This document shows, piece by piece, positions 9,310 to 19,947 of a DNA stretch of 64,000 bases. Position 1 is the stretch's first letter. Each line of letters opens with the position of its first letter. A model generated the notes under the pieces. It ran no database searches. It was not told the origin of the DNA and saw only the letters and a program-made list of their open reading frames with translations. Both the position numbers and the translations under genes were made by a program. This DNA comes from Rothia halotolerans. Its GTDB lineage: Bacteria > Actinomycetota > Actinomycetes > Actinomycetales > Micrococcaceae. The stretch spans positions 1 through 64,000 of the forward strand of contig NZ_NOIU01000003.1 of NCBI RefSeq assembly GCF_004136635.1, in the 5' to 3' direction.

Positions 9310-11007
9310 ATGAAGAATCTCACCGGAGTGGGCGTCTCCGCCGGCCGGGTCATCGGACCCGTGCTGCAGATGCCCGAACCCATCCAGGAACCGGAGCAGG
9401 GCGCCGCCCTGGCCGAGGGGGAGACCGCCGAGGCCGCCGTCGAGCGCCTCAAGACCGCCTCCGCCAGCGTCAAGGAGAACCTGCAGGAGCGGGCGGGACG
9501 GACCTCGGGCAACGCCGCCTCGGTGCTGAAGTCCACCGCTCTGATGGCGGGCGACAAGGCGCTGCTGAAGAACGCCGGCAAGCTGATCACCTCCCGCCAG
9601 CTCGCGCCCGAGCGCGCCATCTGGGAGGCCGCCGGCGAGTACGCCGTGCAGATGAAGGCCCTCGGCGGCTACATGGCCCAGCGGGTCACCGACATCCTCG
9701 ACGTGCGCTCCCGCATCGTCGCGGAGCTGACCGGTCAGCCCGCGCCGGGCATCCCCGAGTCCGTGGACCCGTTCATCCTCGTGGCCGAGGACCTGGCGCC
9801 GGCTGACACGGCGACGCTCGACGTCGAGAAGGTCATCGCCCTGGTGACCTCCGAGGGCGGCCCGCAGGCGCACACCGCCATCCTGGCGCGCGACCTCGGC
9901 CTGCCCGCCATCGTCGCGGCCAACGGCGCCACCGAGATCCCCGACGGGACCCTGGTGTACGTCGACGCGACCGACGGCACCGTCGTGATGCCCCCCGGCG
10001 AGAAGGAGAAGGACCTCGCCGAGAAGTACGCGCACCGCAAGCCGCTGCCCGAGTTCGACGGCCACGGCGTCCTGGCCGACGGCCACGAGGTGCCCCTGTA
10101 CTCCAACGTGGGCAACGGCAAGGCCGCCCAGACCGCGGCCTCGGGCAAGGCGGAGGGAGTGGGCCTGTTCCGCACCGAGTTCGCCTTCCTGAACCGGGAG
10201 GAGGAGCCCGGCGTCGAGGAGCAGACCGTGGAGTACAAGGCGGTCTTCGACGCCTTCCCCGGCCAGCACGTCGTCGTGCGGACCCTCGACGCCGGCGCGG
10301 ACAAGCCCCTGCCCTTCCTGACGGACTCCTCCGAGCCGAACCCCGCGCTCGGCGTCCGCGGGTACCGGACCGACTGGACCTCGCCGGGCGTGCTCGGCCG
10401 CCAGCTCGAGGCGATCTCCGCCGCTGCGTCGGAGTCCACCGCGGAGGTGTGGGTGATGGCTCCGATGATCTCCACCGCCCCCGAGGCGCGGGACTTCGCG
10501 AGGATGCTCGACGAGGCCGGCCTGAAGACGCGCGGCGTCATGATCGAGACCCCGTCCGCGGCGGTGACCGCCCGGCCGATCCTCGAGGAGGTCGACTTCG
10601 TCTCCCTGGGCACCAACGACCTGACGCAGTACACGATGGCGGCCGACCGGCTGCTGGGCCCCCTCGCCGAGCTCAACAATCCGTGGCAGCCCGCCGTGCT
10701 GAGGATGATTCAGCTCACGGTCCAGGGTGCTCGGGAGGCCGAGGAGGCCACCGGCAAGGCCAAGTCCGTCTCCGTGTGCGGCGAGGCGGCGGCCGATCCG
10801 GCGCTCGCCGTGGTCCTGGTGGGGCTGGGCGTCAACGCCCTGTCCATGAACACCCGCTCCCTGCCCGCCGTGGCAGCGGTGCTCAAATCCGTTACCCTGG
10901 AAGAAGCTCAGCGGGTGGCGGCCGAGGTCATGGCCGCTCGTTCCGCTGAAAAGGCAAAGGATGCGGCTCGCGCGGAGCTGCCCATCCTTGATGAGCTCGG
11001 CCTCTAG
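9310..11007 (+). CDS. ptsI: Phosphoenolpyruvate-protein phosphotransferase (enzyme I)
   Basis: At 565 residues this is the usual size for EI of the sugar phosphotransferase system. It takes phosphate from phosphoenolpyruvate onto His188 in GGPQAHTAIL and passes it to HPr. The PEP-binding TIM barrel is at the C-terminal end, with the catalytic Cys490 in VCGEAA and the substrate motif GTNDLTQY near 434. The ATG at 9310 lies 10 bases after AAGGA; a TTG at 9304 or 9307 in the same frame could also be used. It directly follows fruA and precedes HPr in the same direction. Confidence 0.95.
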   Translation: MKNLTGVGVSAGRVIGPVLQMPEPIQEPEQGAALAEGETAEAAVERLKTASASVKENLQERAGRTSGNAASVLKSTALMAGDKALLKNAGKLITSRQLAPERAIWEAAGEYAVQMKALGGYMAQRVTDILDVRSRIVAELTGQPAPGIPESVDPFILVAEDLAPADTATLDVEKVIALVTSEGGPQAHTAILARDLGLPAIVAANGATEIPDGTLVYVDATDGTVVMPPGEKEKDLAEKYAHRKPLPEFDGHGVLADGHEVPLYSNVGNGKAAQTAASGKAEGVGLFRTEFAFLNREEEPGVEEQTVEYKAVFDAFPGQHVVVRTLDAGADKPLPFLTDSSEPNPALGVRGYRTDWTSPGVLGRQLEAISAAASESTAEVWVMAPMISTAPEARDFARMLDEAGLKTRGVMIETPSAAVTARPILEEVDFVSLGTNDLTQYTMAADRLLGPLAELNNPWQPAVLRMIQLTVQGAREAEEATGKAKSVSVCGEAAADPALAVVLVGLGVNALSMNTRSLPAVAAVLKSVTLEEAQRVAAEVMAARSAEKAKDAARAELPILDELGL

Positions 11008-11073
11008 GGGCCGTTGAACCACCAGGGCGGCCTCCCGGCCGTCCCGCATGTCCCTGAATCAAGGAGAATGATC

Positions 11074-11352
11074 ATGGCAGAACGTACCGCCACCATCGCA
11101 AGCCGCGTCGGCCTGCACGCTCGTCCCGCGGCGATCTTCGCCGAGGCCGCCGGCGACCTGCCGGTCGAGGTCACCATCGCGGCCGAGGGCGAGCCGGCCG
11201 ACGAGGCCATGGACGCCTCGTCGATCCTGTCCCTCATGTCCCTCGGCGCCAAGCACGGTGACAAGGTCGTCCTGCGCGCCGAGGGTGACGGTGCCGACGA
11301 GGCTCTGGACAGCCTGGTCAAGATCCTCGAGACGGACCACGACGCCGAGTAG
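11074..11352 (+). CDS. ptsH: Phosphocarrier protein HPr
   Basis: A 92-residue HPr with phospho-acceptor His15 in GLHARPAA and a conserved second site region ASSILSLMSLG (48-58). It shuttles phosphate from enzyme I to the EIIA domains. The ATG at 11074 has AAGGAG 7 bases upstream; an ATG at 11068 is too close to that site. It ends the fru-pts cluster, with a strong terminator 73 bases downstream. Confidence 0.95.
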   Translation: MAERTATIASRVGLHARPAAIFAEAAGDLPVEVTIAAEGEPADEAMDASSILSLMSLGAKHGDKVVLRAEGDGADEALDSLVKILETDHDAE

Positions 11353-11425
11353 CCCGTGAGCGGGGTCCCCGTCCGGTGCGCCGGGCCGGGACCCCGCGGG
11401 CCCGCGCCGCGGGCCGTCCGCGTGT

Positions 11426-11469
11426 GCCCGAGCCGCCGCCCCGCGTGGGGCGGAGGGGCTCGGGCCTTT
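11426..11469 (+). terminator. Terminator of the fru-pts cluster
   Basis: GCCCGAGCC (11426-11434) pairs with GGCTCGGGC (11457-11465), enclosing a second stem CGCCCCGC/GTGGGGCG, and is followed by TTTG. Confidence 0.75.
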
Positions 11470-11582
11470 GCACGTTCCGCCCGGTCCGCGTCGTAGACTG
11501 AGCAGCAAGAACGGCCCGCCCCGCGGGCCCCACCCGACGTCGGCGCCTTCAGCGCCCGGCGTCCCCTGCAGATGAGGATCCT

Positions 11583-12698
11583 TTGCGCCACGCCACCGCA
11601 CGATTCGCCACCGCCCAGGAGATCGAGCACTGGGACGACCACGTCACCGCCAACCCCAACGGGGGCAACCTGCTGCAGTCGGCGTCGTTCGCCGCGGTGA
11701 AGTCCCAGCACGGCTGGAAGCCGCTGCACCTCGTCTACGAGGGGGTCACCGAGGCGGAGGGCGAGGACGGCGTCGTCGGGGAGCGTCCCTACATCAGCTA
11801 CAACCTGGTGCTGGAGAAGAGGGTCCCCGTGCTGGGCTCCCTCTGGTACATGATCAAGGGCCCCGACGTTCCCGAGGCCCGGGACCTCCCCGCCGTGCTG
11901 GAGGCCAACCGCGACCTGGTCCGCCGGGAGAGGCTGAAGGTCTTCGCGGTCAAGATCGAGCCGGACATCCTCGACAGCGAGGAGAACGCCGCGCTGCTGC
12001 ACCGGACGGGCCTGGTCAAGCAGTTCAACATCCAGCCCAACGACTCCACGGCCATCCTCGACACCGACAAGGACGAGGAGGCGGTGCTGAAGTCCCTGCA
12101 CTCGCGGGGGCGCAACGCCGTCCGCCGGGCCACGCGCGAGGGCTGCGAGGTCAGCCGGGTCGAGCTGAGCGAGGAGAACATGAGGGCGATGTACGCCCTG
12201 ATGGACACCGTGGGGCAGGGCAAGGCGAACGTGAACCTGCGCTCCTACGAGTACTACCGCCAGTTCTGGACCACCTTCGCCCAGGCCGGGCAAGGGCGGC
12301 TGTACTTCACCTACGAGGACGGGGAGCCCTCGGTCGGCGCCTACGTCATCGCCTACGGCCGCAAGGGCACCTACAAGGACGGCGGCTCGAAGCCCCGGCG
12401 CAGGCAGTACGGCGACTCCCACCTCGTGCAGTGGACGGCCCTGACCGACCTCATGGCCGACCACGGGATCGAGGAGTACGACTTCTGCGGCACGCCGCCC
12501 GCGGCGCAGCTGAAGGACAAGGAGCATCCCTATCACGGCATGGGGATGTTCAAGACGAGCTTCACCAAGACGGTGGTGGACTTCGTCGGCGTCTACGACC
12601 AGGTGATCGAACCGAGGGCGTACCGCCTCTGGTCCACCATCGCCGAGCGCGTGATGCGCCAGGTGTGGTGGCGCCGAACGCGCCAGCCGTTCTACTGA
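11583..12698 (+). CDS. FemX/FemAB-type aminoacyltransferase (peptidoglycan cross-bridge)
   Basis: The 371-residue protein matches the FemAB/MurM-like family, which moves amino acids from aminoacyl-tRNA onto the lipid II stem peptide to build the interpeptide bridge. Visible family features are the N-terminal acceptor motif GGNLLQSASFAAVK, the mid-protein HSRGRNAVRRATREG segment, and the C-terminal YDFCGTPP motif. The protein has two GNAT-like folds and no membrane segment, so it acts at the inner face of the membrane. The start is a TTG with GAGGA 4 bases upstream. A TAGACT -10-like box lies about 85 bases upstream. The added amino acid cannot be read from sequence. Confidence 0.87.
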   Translation: MRHATARFATAQEIEHWDDHVTANPNGGNLLQSASFAAVKSQHGWKPLHLVYEGVTEAEGEDGVVGERPYISYNLVLEKRVPVLGSLWYMIKGPDVPEARDLPAVLEANRDLVRRERLKVFAVKIEPDILDSEENAALLHRTGLVKQFNIQPNDSTAILDTDKDEEAVLKSLHSRGRNAVRRATREGCEVSRVELSEENMRAMYALMDTVGQGKANVNLRSYEYYRQFWTTFAQAGQGRLYFTYEDGEPSVGAYVIAYGRKGTYKDGGSKPRRRQYGDSHLVQWTALTDLMADHGIEEYDFCGTPPAAQLKDKEHPYHGMGMFKTSFTKTVVDFVGVYDQVIEPRAYRLWSTIAERVMRQVWWRRTRQPFY

Positions 12699-12807
12699 GC
12701 CTACGTCGAGACCGCTGACAGCCGGTCCCTGGGCGGGGCGCATACTATCGATGTGTGACGAGGCAGCCGCGGGGAGGACCGCGGGATGCGCGGTGTGAGG
12801 AGGGCAG

Positions 12808-14838
12808 ATGAGCGAGGCCAGGGACGGGCAGCACCCCGGTGGGGGCTACCCCTCGGCGGGGTTCTCCGAGGCGCCCGCCGCGCCTGCGGACCCCTTCGGA
12901 CCGCAGTCCGTCCCGGACGCCGAGTTCGACCCGTTCTCGGCCTCGCCCCCCACCACCGCCTCGAGCGCGGTCCCCTCGGAAGCCGCCCGGGAGGACGCCG
13001 CGGCGGAGGCGCGGAGATCGGACGACGCCGGCCTCGACCCGTCCGGCCCGGTGACCTTCTTCGACATGCACGGCATCCCGGTGATCGACCGGTCCCAGAT
13101 CGCCGACCGGCACCTGGCCGAGGCACTCGGGCTGGAGGACGGGACGGCGTCGTCGCCCGGGGGAGGGGCCGCCGAGCGCGGCGAGGACGAGGTCTCCGCG
13201 ACCCGCATCCCCCCGACCGGGGTGCTCAGCCCCACGCAGGACCTCTCCGGTCCGGAGCAGCGAGCCCCCCGGAGTCTCGACGGCGTGGAGCCCGGCCCCG
13301 CGACCTCCGCACCCTCGACCTCCCTTCCCGCCGCCTCCGCCTCGCCTGTCGCCCCCTCCAGCTATCCCTCCGCCGAGGCGCTGCCGCTGCGCAAGGGCGA
13401 GCAGGGCAGGTCCTTCGCCCACGGGCTGCGCCGCATGATCCGCTCCGAGAGCCTGCCCACCGCGCCGATGCGGGTGGTGGACCGGCTGGTCGACTCCCCG
13501 TTCGCCAATCCGCGGCGCAACAAGGAGACCTCCGAGGCGCGCCGGACGCTGAACTTCGCGGCGCGCCTGGCCGAGACGATGTTCCACTACGGCGCGGACG
13601 CGATGGACGTGGAGTCAGCGATCGTGGCGATCTGCGCGACCTACGGCGTCGAGGACGTCGACGTGGACATCACCAACCAGTCGATCACCATCAACTACGT
13701 CTCCAACTCGGGCATCTACGTCGACGCCGAGCAGTCCGGGTCCGACGCGGAGATCTTCAGCCACACCGTGGTGCGCGTGGTGCGCTCCTGGTCGGACAAC
13801 TACTCGGGGCTCACCGCCACCCACCGCCTGGTCAAGACCATCATCGACGGCGACCTCCCGCGCGCCGAGGCCGAGCGGCGGCTCACCCGCATCACCTCCG
13901 AGCCCAAGCCGTTCCCCCGCTGGATGACCGTCTGGGCCAACATCCTGGCCGCGGGCGCGTTCACCATCGGCATCGGCGGCGAGTGGTTCGGGGCGCTGCT
14001 GGCCTGCCTCACCTTCGCCGTGGTGACCCCGGTCTCCGCGAAGTTCGCGAAGTGGCGGGTCCCCAGCTTCTTCATCATGGCCGCCGGCTCGGCGACCGTC
14101 ACCGCCGTCGCGATGACCGCCTACATCCTGGGACTGCCGATCTCCCCGGCGCACATCATCGGCTCGGGGCTGATCATGCTGCTGCCCACCTTCCGGCTGG
14201 TCTCGACCATCCAGGACGCGATCAACGGCTTCCCCGTCACCGCGGCGGGGCGCATGGTCTCCACGGCGCTGTCCTTCGTGGGGCTGATCGCCGGGCTGGC
14301 GATCGCGATCTCGCTGACCACCACCTTCTTCGCCTTCCCCGACGTCAACATGCTGGAGGTGGTCTTCGCCTCGGCCGAGTGGTACCTGCACGTGGTCTTC
14401 ATGCTGCTGGCCACCGCGCTCGTCGCGGTCTCCGTCCAGGTGGACCCCCGGCACATCCTGCCCGGCGTGCTCAGCGCGGCGGTGGGGCTGGTGTTCTACT
14501 ACGCAGCGACGGCGCTCGGCGTCGGGCCCCGGATGGTCTCCCTGACCGCCGCGGTCTCCGTGGGCTGCGCTTCGGCCTGGCTCGCGCAGCGGTATAGCAT
14601 CCCGCAGGTCGTGCTCGCCGTCCCCGGGCTGATGTTCCTCCTGCCGGGCCTGTCCATCTTCCGCGGCATGTACATGTTCACGGTGGACAGCAACCCGGTG
14701 GAGGGCCTGGTCCCGCTGATCAACGCGAGTGCCGTGATCCTCTCCATGGCCGCGGCCGTGGTGCTGGGCAACTACCTGATGCGGCCGTTCATGAAGCAGC
14801 GGCAGCCGCGTCGGCTCAAGGCCCCGCGGCGCCGCTGA
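12808..14838 (+). CDS. ThrE-family threonine/serine exporter
   Basis: A 676-residue membrane protein. Residues 1-205 are disordered, rich in Pro, Ala and Ser. A cytoplasmic hydrolase-like ThrE domain (about 225-365) follows, with the family segment FAARLAETMFHYGADAMDVE. About ten membrane helices run from residue 371 to the end (ThrE plus ThrE_2 modules). The Corynebacterium ThrE protein exports threonine and serine by proton motive force. The long disordered N-terminus is larger than in ThrE itself. GAGGAGG precedes the ATG, and a TACTAT -10-like box lies about 60 bases upstream. Confidence 0.88.
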   Translation: MSEARDGQHPGGGYPSAGFSEAPAAPADPFGPQSVPDAEFDPFSASPPTTASSAVPSEAAREDAAAEARRSDDAGLDPSGPVTFFDMHGIPVIDRSQIADRHLAEALGLEDGTASSPGGGAAERGEDEVSATRIPPTGVLSPTQDLSGPEQRAPRSLDGVEPGPATSAPSTSLPAASASPVAPSSYPSAEALPLRKGEQGRSFAHGLRRMIRSESLPTAPMRVVDRLVDSPFANPRRNKETSEARRTLNFAARLAETMFHYGADAMDVESAIVAICATYGVEDVDVDITNQSITINYVSNSGIYVDAEQSGSDAEIFSHTVVRVVRSWSDNYSGLTATHRLVKTIIDGDLPRAEAERRLTRITSEPKPFPRWMTVWANILAAGAFTIGIGGEWFGALLACLTFAVVTPVSAKFAKWRVPSFFIMAAGSATVTAVAMTAYILGLPISPAHIIGSGLIMLLPTFRLVSTIQDAINGFPVTAAGRMVSTALSFVGLIAGLAIAISLTTTFFAFPDVNMLEVVFASAEWYLHVVFMLLATALVAVSVQVDPRHILPGVLSAAVGLVFYYAATALGVGPRMVSLTAAVSVGCASAWLAQRYSIPQVVLAVPGLMFLLPGLSIFRGMYMFTVDSNPVEGLVPLINASAVILSMAAAVVLGNYLMRPFMKQRQPRRLKAPRRR

Positions 14839-14855
14839 GGGCGGGGCGGCCGACC

Positions 14856-14881
14856 GGGGCGAGGGCGGCGGCCCCTCGCCG
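14856..14881. terminator. Shared hairpin between convergent genes
   Basis: GGCGAGGG pairs with CCCTCGCC around a GC-rich loop, in the 66-base gap between the convergent exporter and uracil glycosylase genes. It could stop both transcripts. There is no T-run. Confidence 0.45.
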
Positions 14882-14904
14882 CGGGAGGATGGGGCTCTTC
14901 CCGA

Positions 14905-15582
14905 TCAGGTCAGGCGCCAGTCCACCGGGTCGATGCCGAGGGACTCGAGCGCCTCGTTCGCCCGGCTGAAGGGTCGCGATCCGAAGAAGCCGCGGTGCGC
15001 CGAGAGCGGGGAGGGGTGCACCGACTCCAGCTTCGGCACGTCCGGGCCCAGCAGCTGCCCCGCGGTGCGCGCGTCGCGTCCCCAGAGGATCGCCACGAGG
15101 GGCTTGCTGCGCTCGCCGAGCGCCCGGATGGCGGCGTCGGTGACCTCTTCCCATCCCTTGCCGCGGTGCGAGGCCGAGTCCCCGGCCCGCACGGTGAGGC
15201 ACCGGTTCATCAGCATCACGCCCTGCCGCGACCAGGCGGAGAGGTCGCCGTGCTCGGCCGGCTCGATGCCCAGGTCGGAGGAGAGCTCCTGGTAGATGTT
15301 GACCAGGGACTTGGGCAGCGGCCGCACGTCGGGGCGGACGGAGAACGACAGGCCCATCGCGTGACCCGGGGTGGGGTAGGGATCCTGGCCGATGATGAGG
15401 ACCTTCACCTCCTGGAACGGCTCCTTGAAGGCCCGGAAGATGTCCTCGGAGCGGGGGAGCGTGCGCTGCCCCTCCGCGTGCTCCCGGCGGAGGAAGTCGC
15501 CCATCTCCCGGATCTTCGGCTCCACGGGAGCGAGGGCCTCGGCCCAGTCGGCGGACATGATCGTGTCGAGCGGTGCTGTCAT
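14905..15582 (-). CDS. ung: Uracil-DNA glycosylase (family 1)
   Basis: A 225-residue base-excision repair enzyme that removes uracil from DNA. The water-activating motif GQDPY is at 65-69 (Asp67), and the DNA-intercalation motif [13 protein letters not shown] starts at His189. The catalytic loop reads [16 protein letters not shown], where many bacteria have GQDPYHGPGQAHGL; the actinobacterial form with Pro after Tyr is common. I chose the ATG at 15582, which has GAGGAG about 5 bases upstream, over the longer ATG at 15615. It is divergent from the DUF3263 gene, with only 63 bases between start codons. Confidence 0.94.
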   Translation of the reverse strand: MTAPLDTIMSADWAEALAPVEPKIREMGDFLRREHAEGQRTLPRSEDIFRAFKEPFQEVKVLIIGQDPYPTPGHAMGLSFSVRPDVRPLPKSLVNIYQELSSDLGIEPAEHGDLSAWSRQGVMLMNRCLTVRAGDSASHRGKGWEEVTDAAIRALGERSKPLVAILWGRDARTAGQLLGPDVPKLESVHPSPLSAHRGFFGSRPFSRANEALESLGIDPVDWRLT

Positions 15583-15645
15583 GGTTCTCCTCGCGGCTGG
15601 ATCGTCCTGCGTCACCTCAAGAGTACCGGCCTTAGAATGGGACGG

Positions 15646-15864
15646 GTGAACCCATTGACCCCGGAGGAGCGCGCCATCCTCGACCTGGAGAAGAGGACCT
15701 GGAAGTACCCGGGCAGCAAAGAGCGCGCCGTGCGCCGCGAGCTGGGCATCCCCGCGACCCAGTACTACATGCGCGTGAACGCGCTGATCGACGACCCGCG
15801 CGCGGTGAGCGAGGAGCCGGAGCTGATCCGGCGGCTCAGGGCGCAGCGGGACCGCGGGGAGTGA
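15646..15864 (+). CDS. DUF3263 small protein, probably leaderless
   Basis: A basic 72-residue protein starting with [15 protein letters not shown], the hallmark of the actinobacterial DUF3263 family. The C-terminal half contains a helix-turn-helix-like stretch ([18 protein letters not shown]), suggesting a DNA-binding role, but the family has no known function. The GTG at 15646 sits exactly 7 bases after a TAGAAT -10 box (15633-15638), which implies a leaderless mRNA; an ATG at 15637 inside the promoter is less likely. Its promoter overlaps the upstream region of ung on the other strand. Confidence 0.8.
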   Translation: MNPLTPEERAILDLEKRTWKYPGSKERAVRRELGIPATQYYMRVNALIDDPRAVSEEPELIRRLRAQRDRGE

Positions 15865-15953
15865 CGCCGGGCCGGACCCGCCCTCCCGGCCCGCCCCACG
15901 GTGCGCCCACGATAGACTGACACGGTCTCAGCCCCGACCCCACGAGGTGGAAC

Positions 15954-16526
15954 ATGCCCCAGTACGAGCCCGACGAGTTCGACGACGTCCCCGCAGACTC
16001 CCCGCACCGGGGCGCCTACCGGGCGGATCCGGCGGACAAGGCGGGCGGCTACCGGGGCACCTTCGTGATGATCGCGGTCGGCATCTGCGCCCTCGTGCTG
16101 GGCGGCGTCATGTTCCTGCTGGCCCCGCGGACCTCCGCGCCGGGAGCCTCGATCACGGAGGAGACCGCCTCCCCGACGCAGTCCTCCTCGCCGGCGCAGA
16201 ACTCCTCCGGCGCGTCGGGGAGCGCCTCCGGAGAGGCGGAGACCCCGGCCGACCCGAGCACCACCATCGGCGTGTACAACAACGGCCTGCCCGAGGGGAC
16301 CGCGACCGACGCCGCCGCGACCCTCCAGGAGGAGGGCTGGAGCATCTCGGACCTCAGCGCGTGGGACGGCAGCAGCGAGGGCGAGTCGGTGGTCTACTAC
16401 GCCCCGGGCGCCCGCGAGCAGGCCGAGGCCGTGGCCGAGGAGCTGGGCATCTCCCGGACCGAGGAGACCTCGGGGTACTACTACCAGCTCGTGGTCGTCC
16501 TCGCCGGGGCGGCTCCCTCGCCGTAG
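15954..16526 (+). CDS. LytR C-terminal-domain membrane protein
   Basis: A 190-residue protein with an acidic N-terminus, one membrane segment (about 36-57), a Ser/Pro-rich spacer, and an extracytoplasmic LytR_C domain (about 98-187, starting TTIGVYNNG). LytR_C domains occur alone or after LCP ligases that attach polymers to peptidoglycan, and are thought to help in cell-wall attachment; stand-alone forms are uncharacterised. A TAGACT -10 box at 15913-15918 and GAGGTGG before the ATG support the start. It is followed by a hairpin and then the groEL operators. Confidence 0.8.
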   Translation: MPQYEPDEFDDVPADSPHRGAYRADPADKAGGYRGTFVMIAVGICALVLGGVMFLLAPRTSAPGASITEETASPTQSSSPAQNSSGASGSASGEAETPADPSTTIGVYNNGLPEGTATDAAATLQEEGWSISDLSAWDGSSEGESVVYYAPGAREQAEAVAEELGISRTEETSGYYYQLVVVLAGAAPSP

Positions 16527-16549
16527 GCCCGTCCTCCGGGCGGCCCGCC

Positions 16550-16566
16550 GCGGGCCTGCGGCCCGC
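16550..16566 (+). terminator. Hairpin after the LytR_C gene
   Basis: GCGGGCC pairs with GGCCCGC around a 3-base loop, 24 bases after the stop codon. No T-run follows. It probably separates this gene from groEL transcription. Confidence 0.45.
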
Positions 16567-16597
16567 GCGGAAGGCGCGGGAGGCCGGCGTCGGGATG

Positions 16598-16624
16598 TTT
16601 GCACTCTCCTGCCGTGAGTGCCAA
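16598..16624 (+). promoter_or_regulatory. CIRCE operator 1 (HrcA site), overlapping the groEL promoter
   Basis: TTGCACTC, 9 bases, then GAGTGCCAA matches the CIRCE inverted repeat TTAGCACTC-N9-GAGTGCTAA with two changes. A plausible promoter overlaps it: TTGCAC at 16599-16604 and CAAGAT at 16622-16627 with a 17-base spacer. HrcA bound here would block the polymerase. Confidence 0.9.
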
Positions 16625-16632
16625 GATTGGCA

Positions 16633-16659
16633 TTAGCACTCATCCATCCCGACTGCTAA
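16633..16659 (+). promoter_or_regulatory. CIRCE operator 2 (HrcA site)
   Basis: TTAGCACTC (16633-16641), 9 bases, then GACTGCTAA (16651-16659) matches CIRCE with a single change. It starts 8 bases after operator 1, near the predicted transcription start, giving tandem HrcA control. Confidence 0.9.
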
Positions 16660-16720
16660 AGGCGGACGGCTCCCGCGGGGGCCGCGCCGCTCCACGCGGC
16701 CGGGGCGGGTGGGCACCTGA

Positions 16721-18472
<1,752 letters not shown>

Positions 18473-18530
18473 TTCCAGCTCGCCCGAGCGCCCGGAGCCG
18501 GCGGCACCCATAGGGGACGCCGCCGGCGCC

Positions 18531-18580
18531 GCGAGGGCCCCGGCCGACCCGCAAGGGCCGGCCGGGGCCCTCGCGTTCTC
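18531..18580 (+). terminator. groEL terminator
   Basis: A perfect 15-bp stem (18531-18545 with 18560-18574) around a 14-base loop, followed by GTTCTC. An additional GCCGGCGGC/GCCGCCGGC hairpin lies just before it. Confidence 0.8.
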
Positions 18581-18647
18581 ATGTCCGGGGAGGGGAGCGG
18601 AGGGGCGTACAGTGGGAGAGCCGTTCAGCTCGTCGGAAGGACAACGC

Positions 18648-19892
18648 ATGGGAGCTCGGGAGAGCCGGACCTGGCTGTGGATGCTGGTGGCGTTCATGTT
18701 CCTCTCCCAGACGGGCCTCAACCTCGCCCGTCCCCAGATGAGCTACAAGCTCATCGCGCTGGACGCCTCGCCCTTCGTGATCGGCCTGGTCACCTCCGCC
18801 TACGCGATCGTCCCGGTCTTCGCGGCGATCTCGCTGGGCCGGCTGGCCGAGCGGATGGAGCGGCTCAAGCTCATGGTGGTCGCCGGAGGCGCGCTGATCG
18901 CGCTGGGGACGGTGCTGCTCGCGCTCGCCGGGGACATCGTGACGGTGGCCGTGGCGGGGATGGTCTTCGGCCTCGGGCACCTGGTGTCCCAGATCGGCAT
19001 CCAGTCCGCGGTCTCCCGCTACTCCACCGATTCGATGCTCGACGCCGGCTTCGGCTGGACCACCGCGGGCCTCTCCGCCGGGCAGCTGCTCGGCCCCCTC
19101 CTGGGCGGCTGGGTCCTGGGCCTGCACGCAGACCCCTCCGTGGGCGAGCGCCTCTCCGACATCGCGCTGACCTCCTGGATCGGCGCCGGCTTCGCCCTGA
19201 TCTCCCTGCCGCTGATGCTGGTGCCCTTCGCCGTGCGCAGGATGCCCGCGGACACCTCCCAGAGCGACGCGCCGCGGACAGCGTCGCCGGACGAGGGCAA
19301 GCCCACCACCTTCAAGATCCTCCGCAAGCCCGGGGTCCCCTCGCACATGCTCGCCTCGCTGGCGATGCTCTCGATCACCGACATCCTCACCTCCTTCCTG
19401 CCGCTGGTGGGGGAGGAGGCCGGCGTCGGGCCCCTGTGGATCGGCATCCTGCTGGCGATCCGCAGCCTCTCCTCGATCGTCTCCCGCATGCTGATCCGCC
19501 GCCTCTCCGCGCGCTGGTACCGCACCCAGCTGGTCATCGCCTCCCTGGTCCTCGGGGCGGTGACCGTGGCCGCGGTGCCGCTGCTGATCACCCACCTCCC
19601 CGTGGCCGCGGTCCTGATGCTGATCGGCGGCTTCTTTTTGGGGCTCTCCCAGCCGCTGACGATGACGATGACGATCAAGACCGTCCCCACCCAGTGGCGC
19701 TCCTCCGCCCTGGCGGTGCGGCTGACCGGAAACCGGGTGGGGCAGGTGGTGATCCCGCTGGCCGCGGGCGCCGTGGCGGCTCCGCTGGGGCCGGCGGGCG
19801 CGATCTGGTTCACCTGCGTGCTGCTGGCCGGATCGGCCGCCGAGAAGATCGTTCGCTACTCCCGCACGGGTCCCACCGCGGCCGACTCGTGA
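18648..19892 (+). CDS. MFS transporter
   Basis: A 414-residue integral membrane protein with about twelve helices in two halves, a loop after helix 2 reading GRLAERMERLKL, and a central cytoplasmic loop around residues 205-230. It belongs to the MFS_1 drug/metabolite exporter class; the substrate cannot be inferred. GGAAGGA lies 6 bases before the ATG at 18648. The next gene, an rRNA methyltransferase, starts 55 bases after its stop, but co-transcription is unproven. Confidence 0.82.
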   Translation: MGARESRTWLWMLVAFMFLSQTGLNLARPQMSYKLIALDASPFVIGLVTSAYAIVPVFAAISLGRLAERMERLKLMVVAGGALIALGTVLLALAGDIVTVAVAGMVFGLGHLVSQIGIQSAVSRYSTDSMLDAGFGWTTAGLSAGQLLGPLLGGWVLGLHADPSVGERLSDIALTSWIGAGFALISLPLMLVPFAVRRMPADTSQSDAPRTASPDEGKPTTFKILRKPGVPSHMLASLAMLSITDILTSFLPLVGEEAGVGPLWIGILLAIRSLSSIVSRMLIRRLSARWYRTQLVIASLVLGAVTVAAVPLLITHLPVAAVLMLIGGFFLGLSQPLTMTMTIKTVPTQWRSSALAVRLTGNRVGQVVIPLAAGAVAAPLGPAGAIWFTCVLLAGSAAEKIVRYSRTGPTAADS

Positions 19893-19947
19893 TCCGCGTC
19901 GCCCGGCGCATCGGCCCCGCTCGGGGCGGGGATACGATGGGAGCGAG

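Noticed and set aside
15637..15864. ATG at 15637 as the DUF3263 start
   Set aside because: This ATG lies inside the TAGAAT -10 box; the family starts at the GTG 9 bases later.
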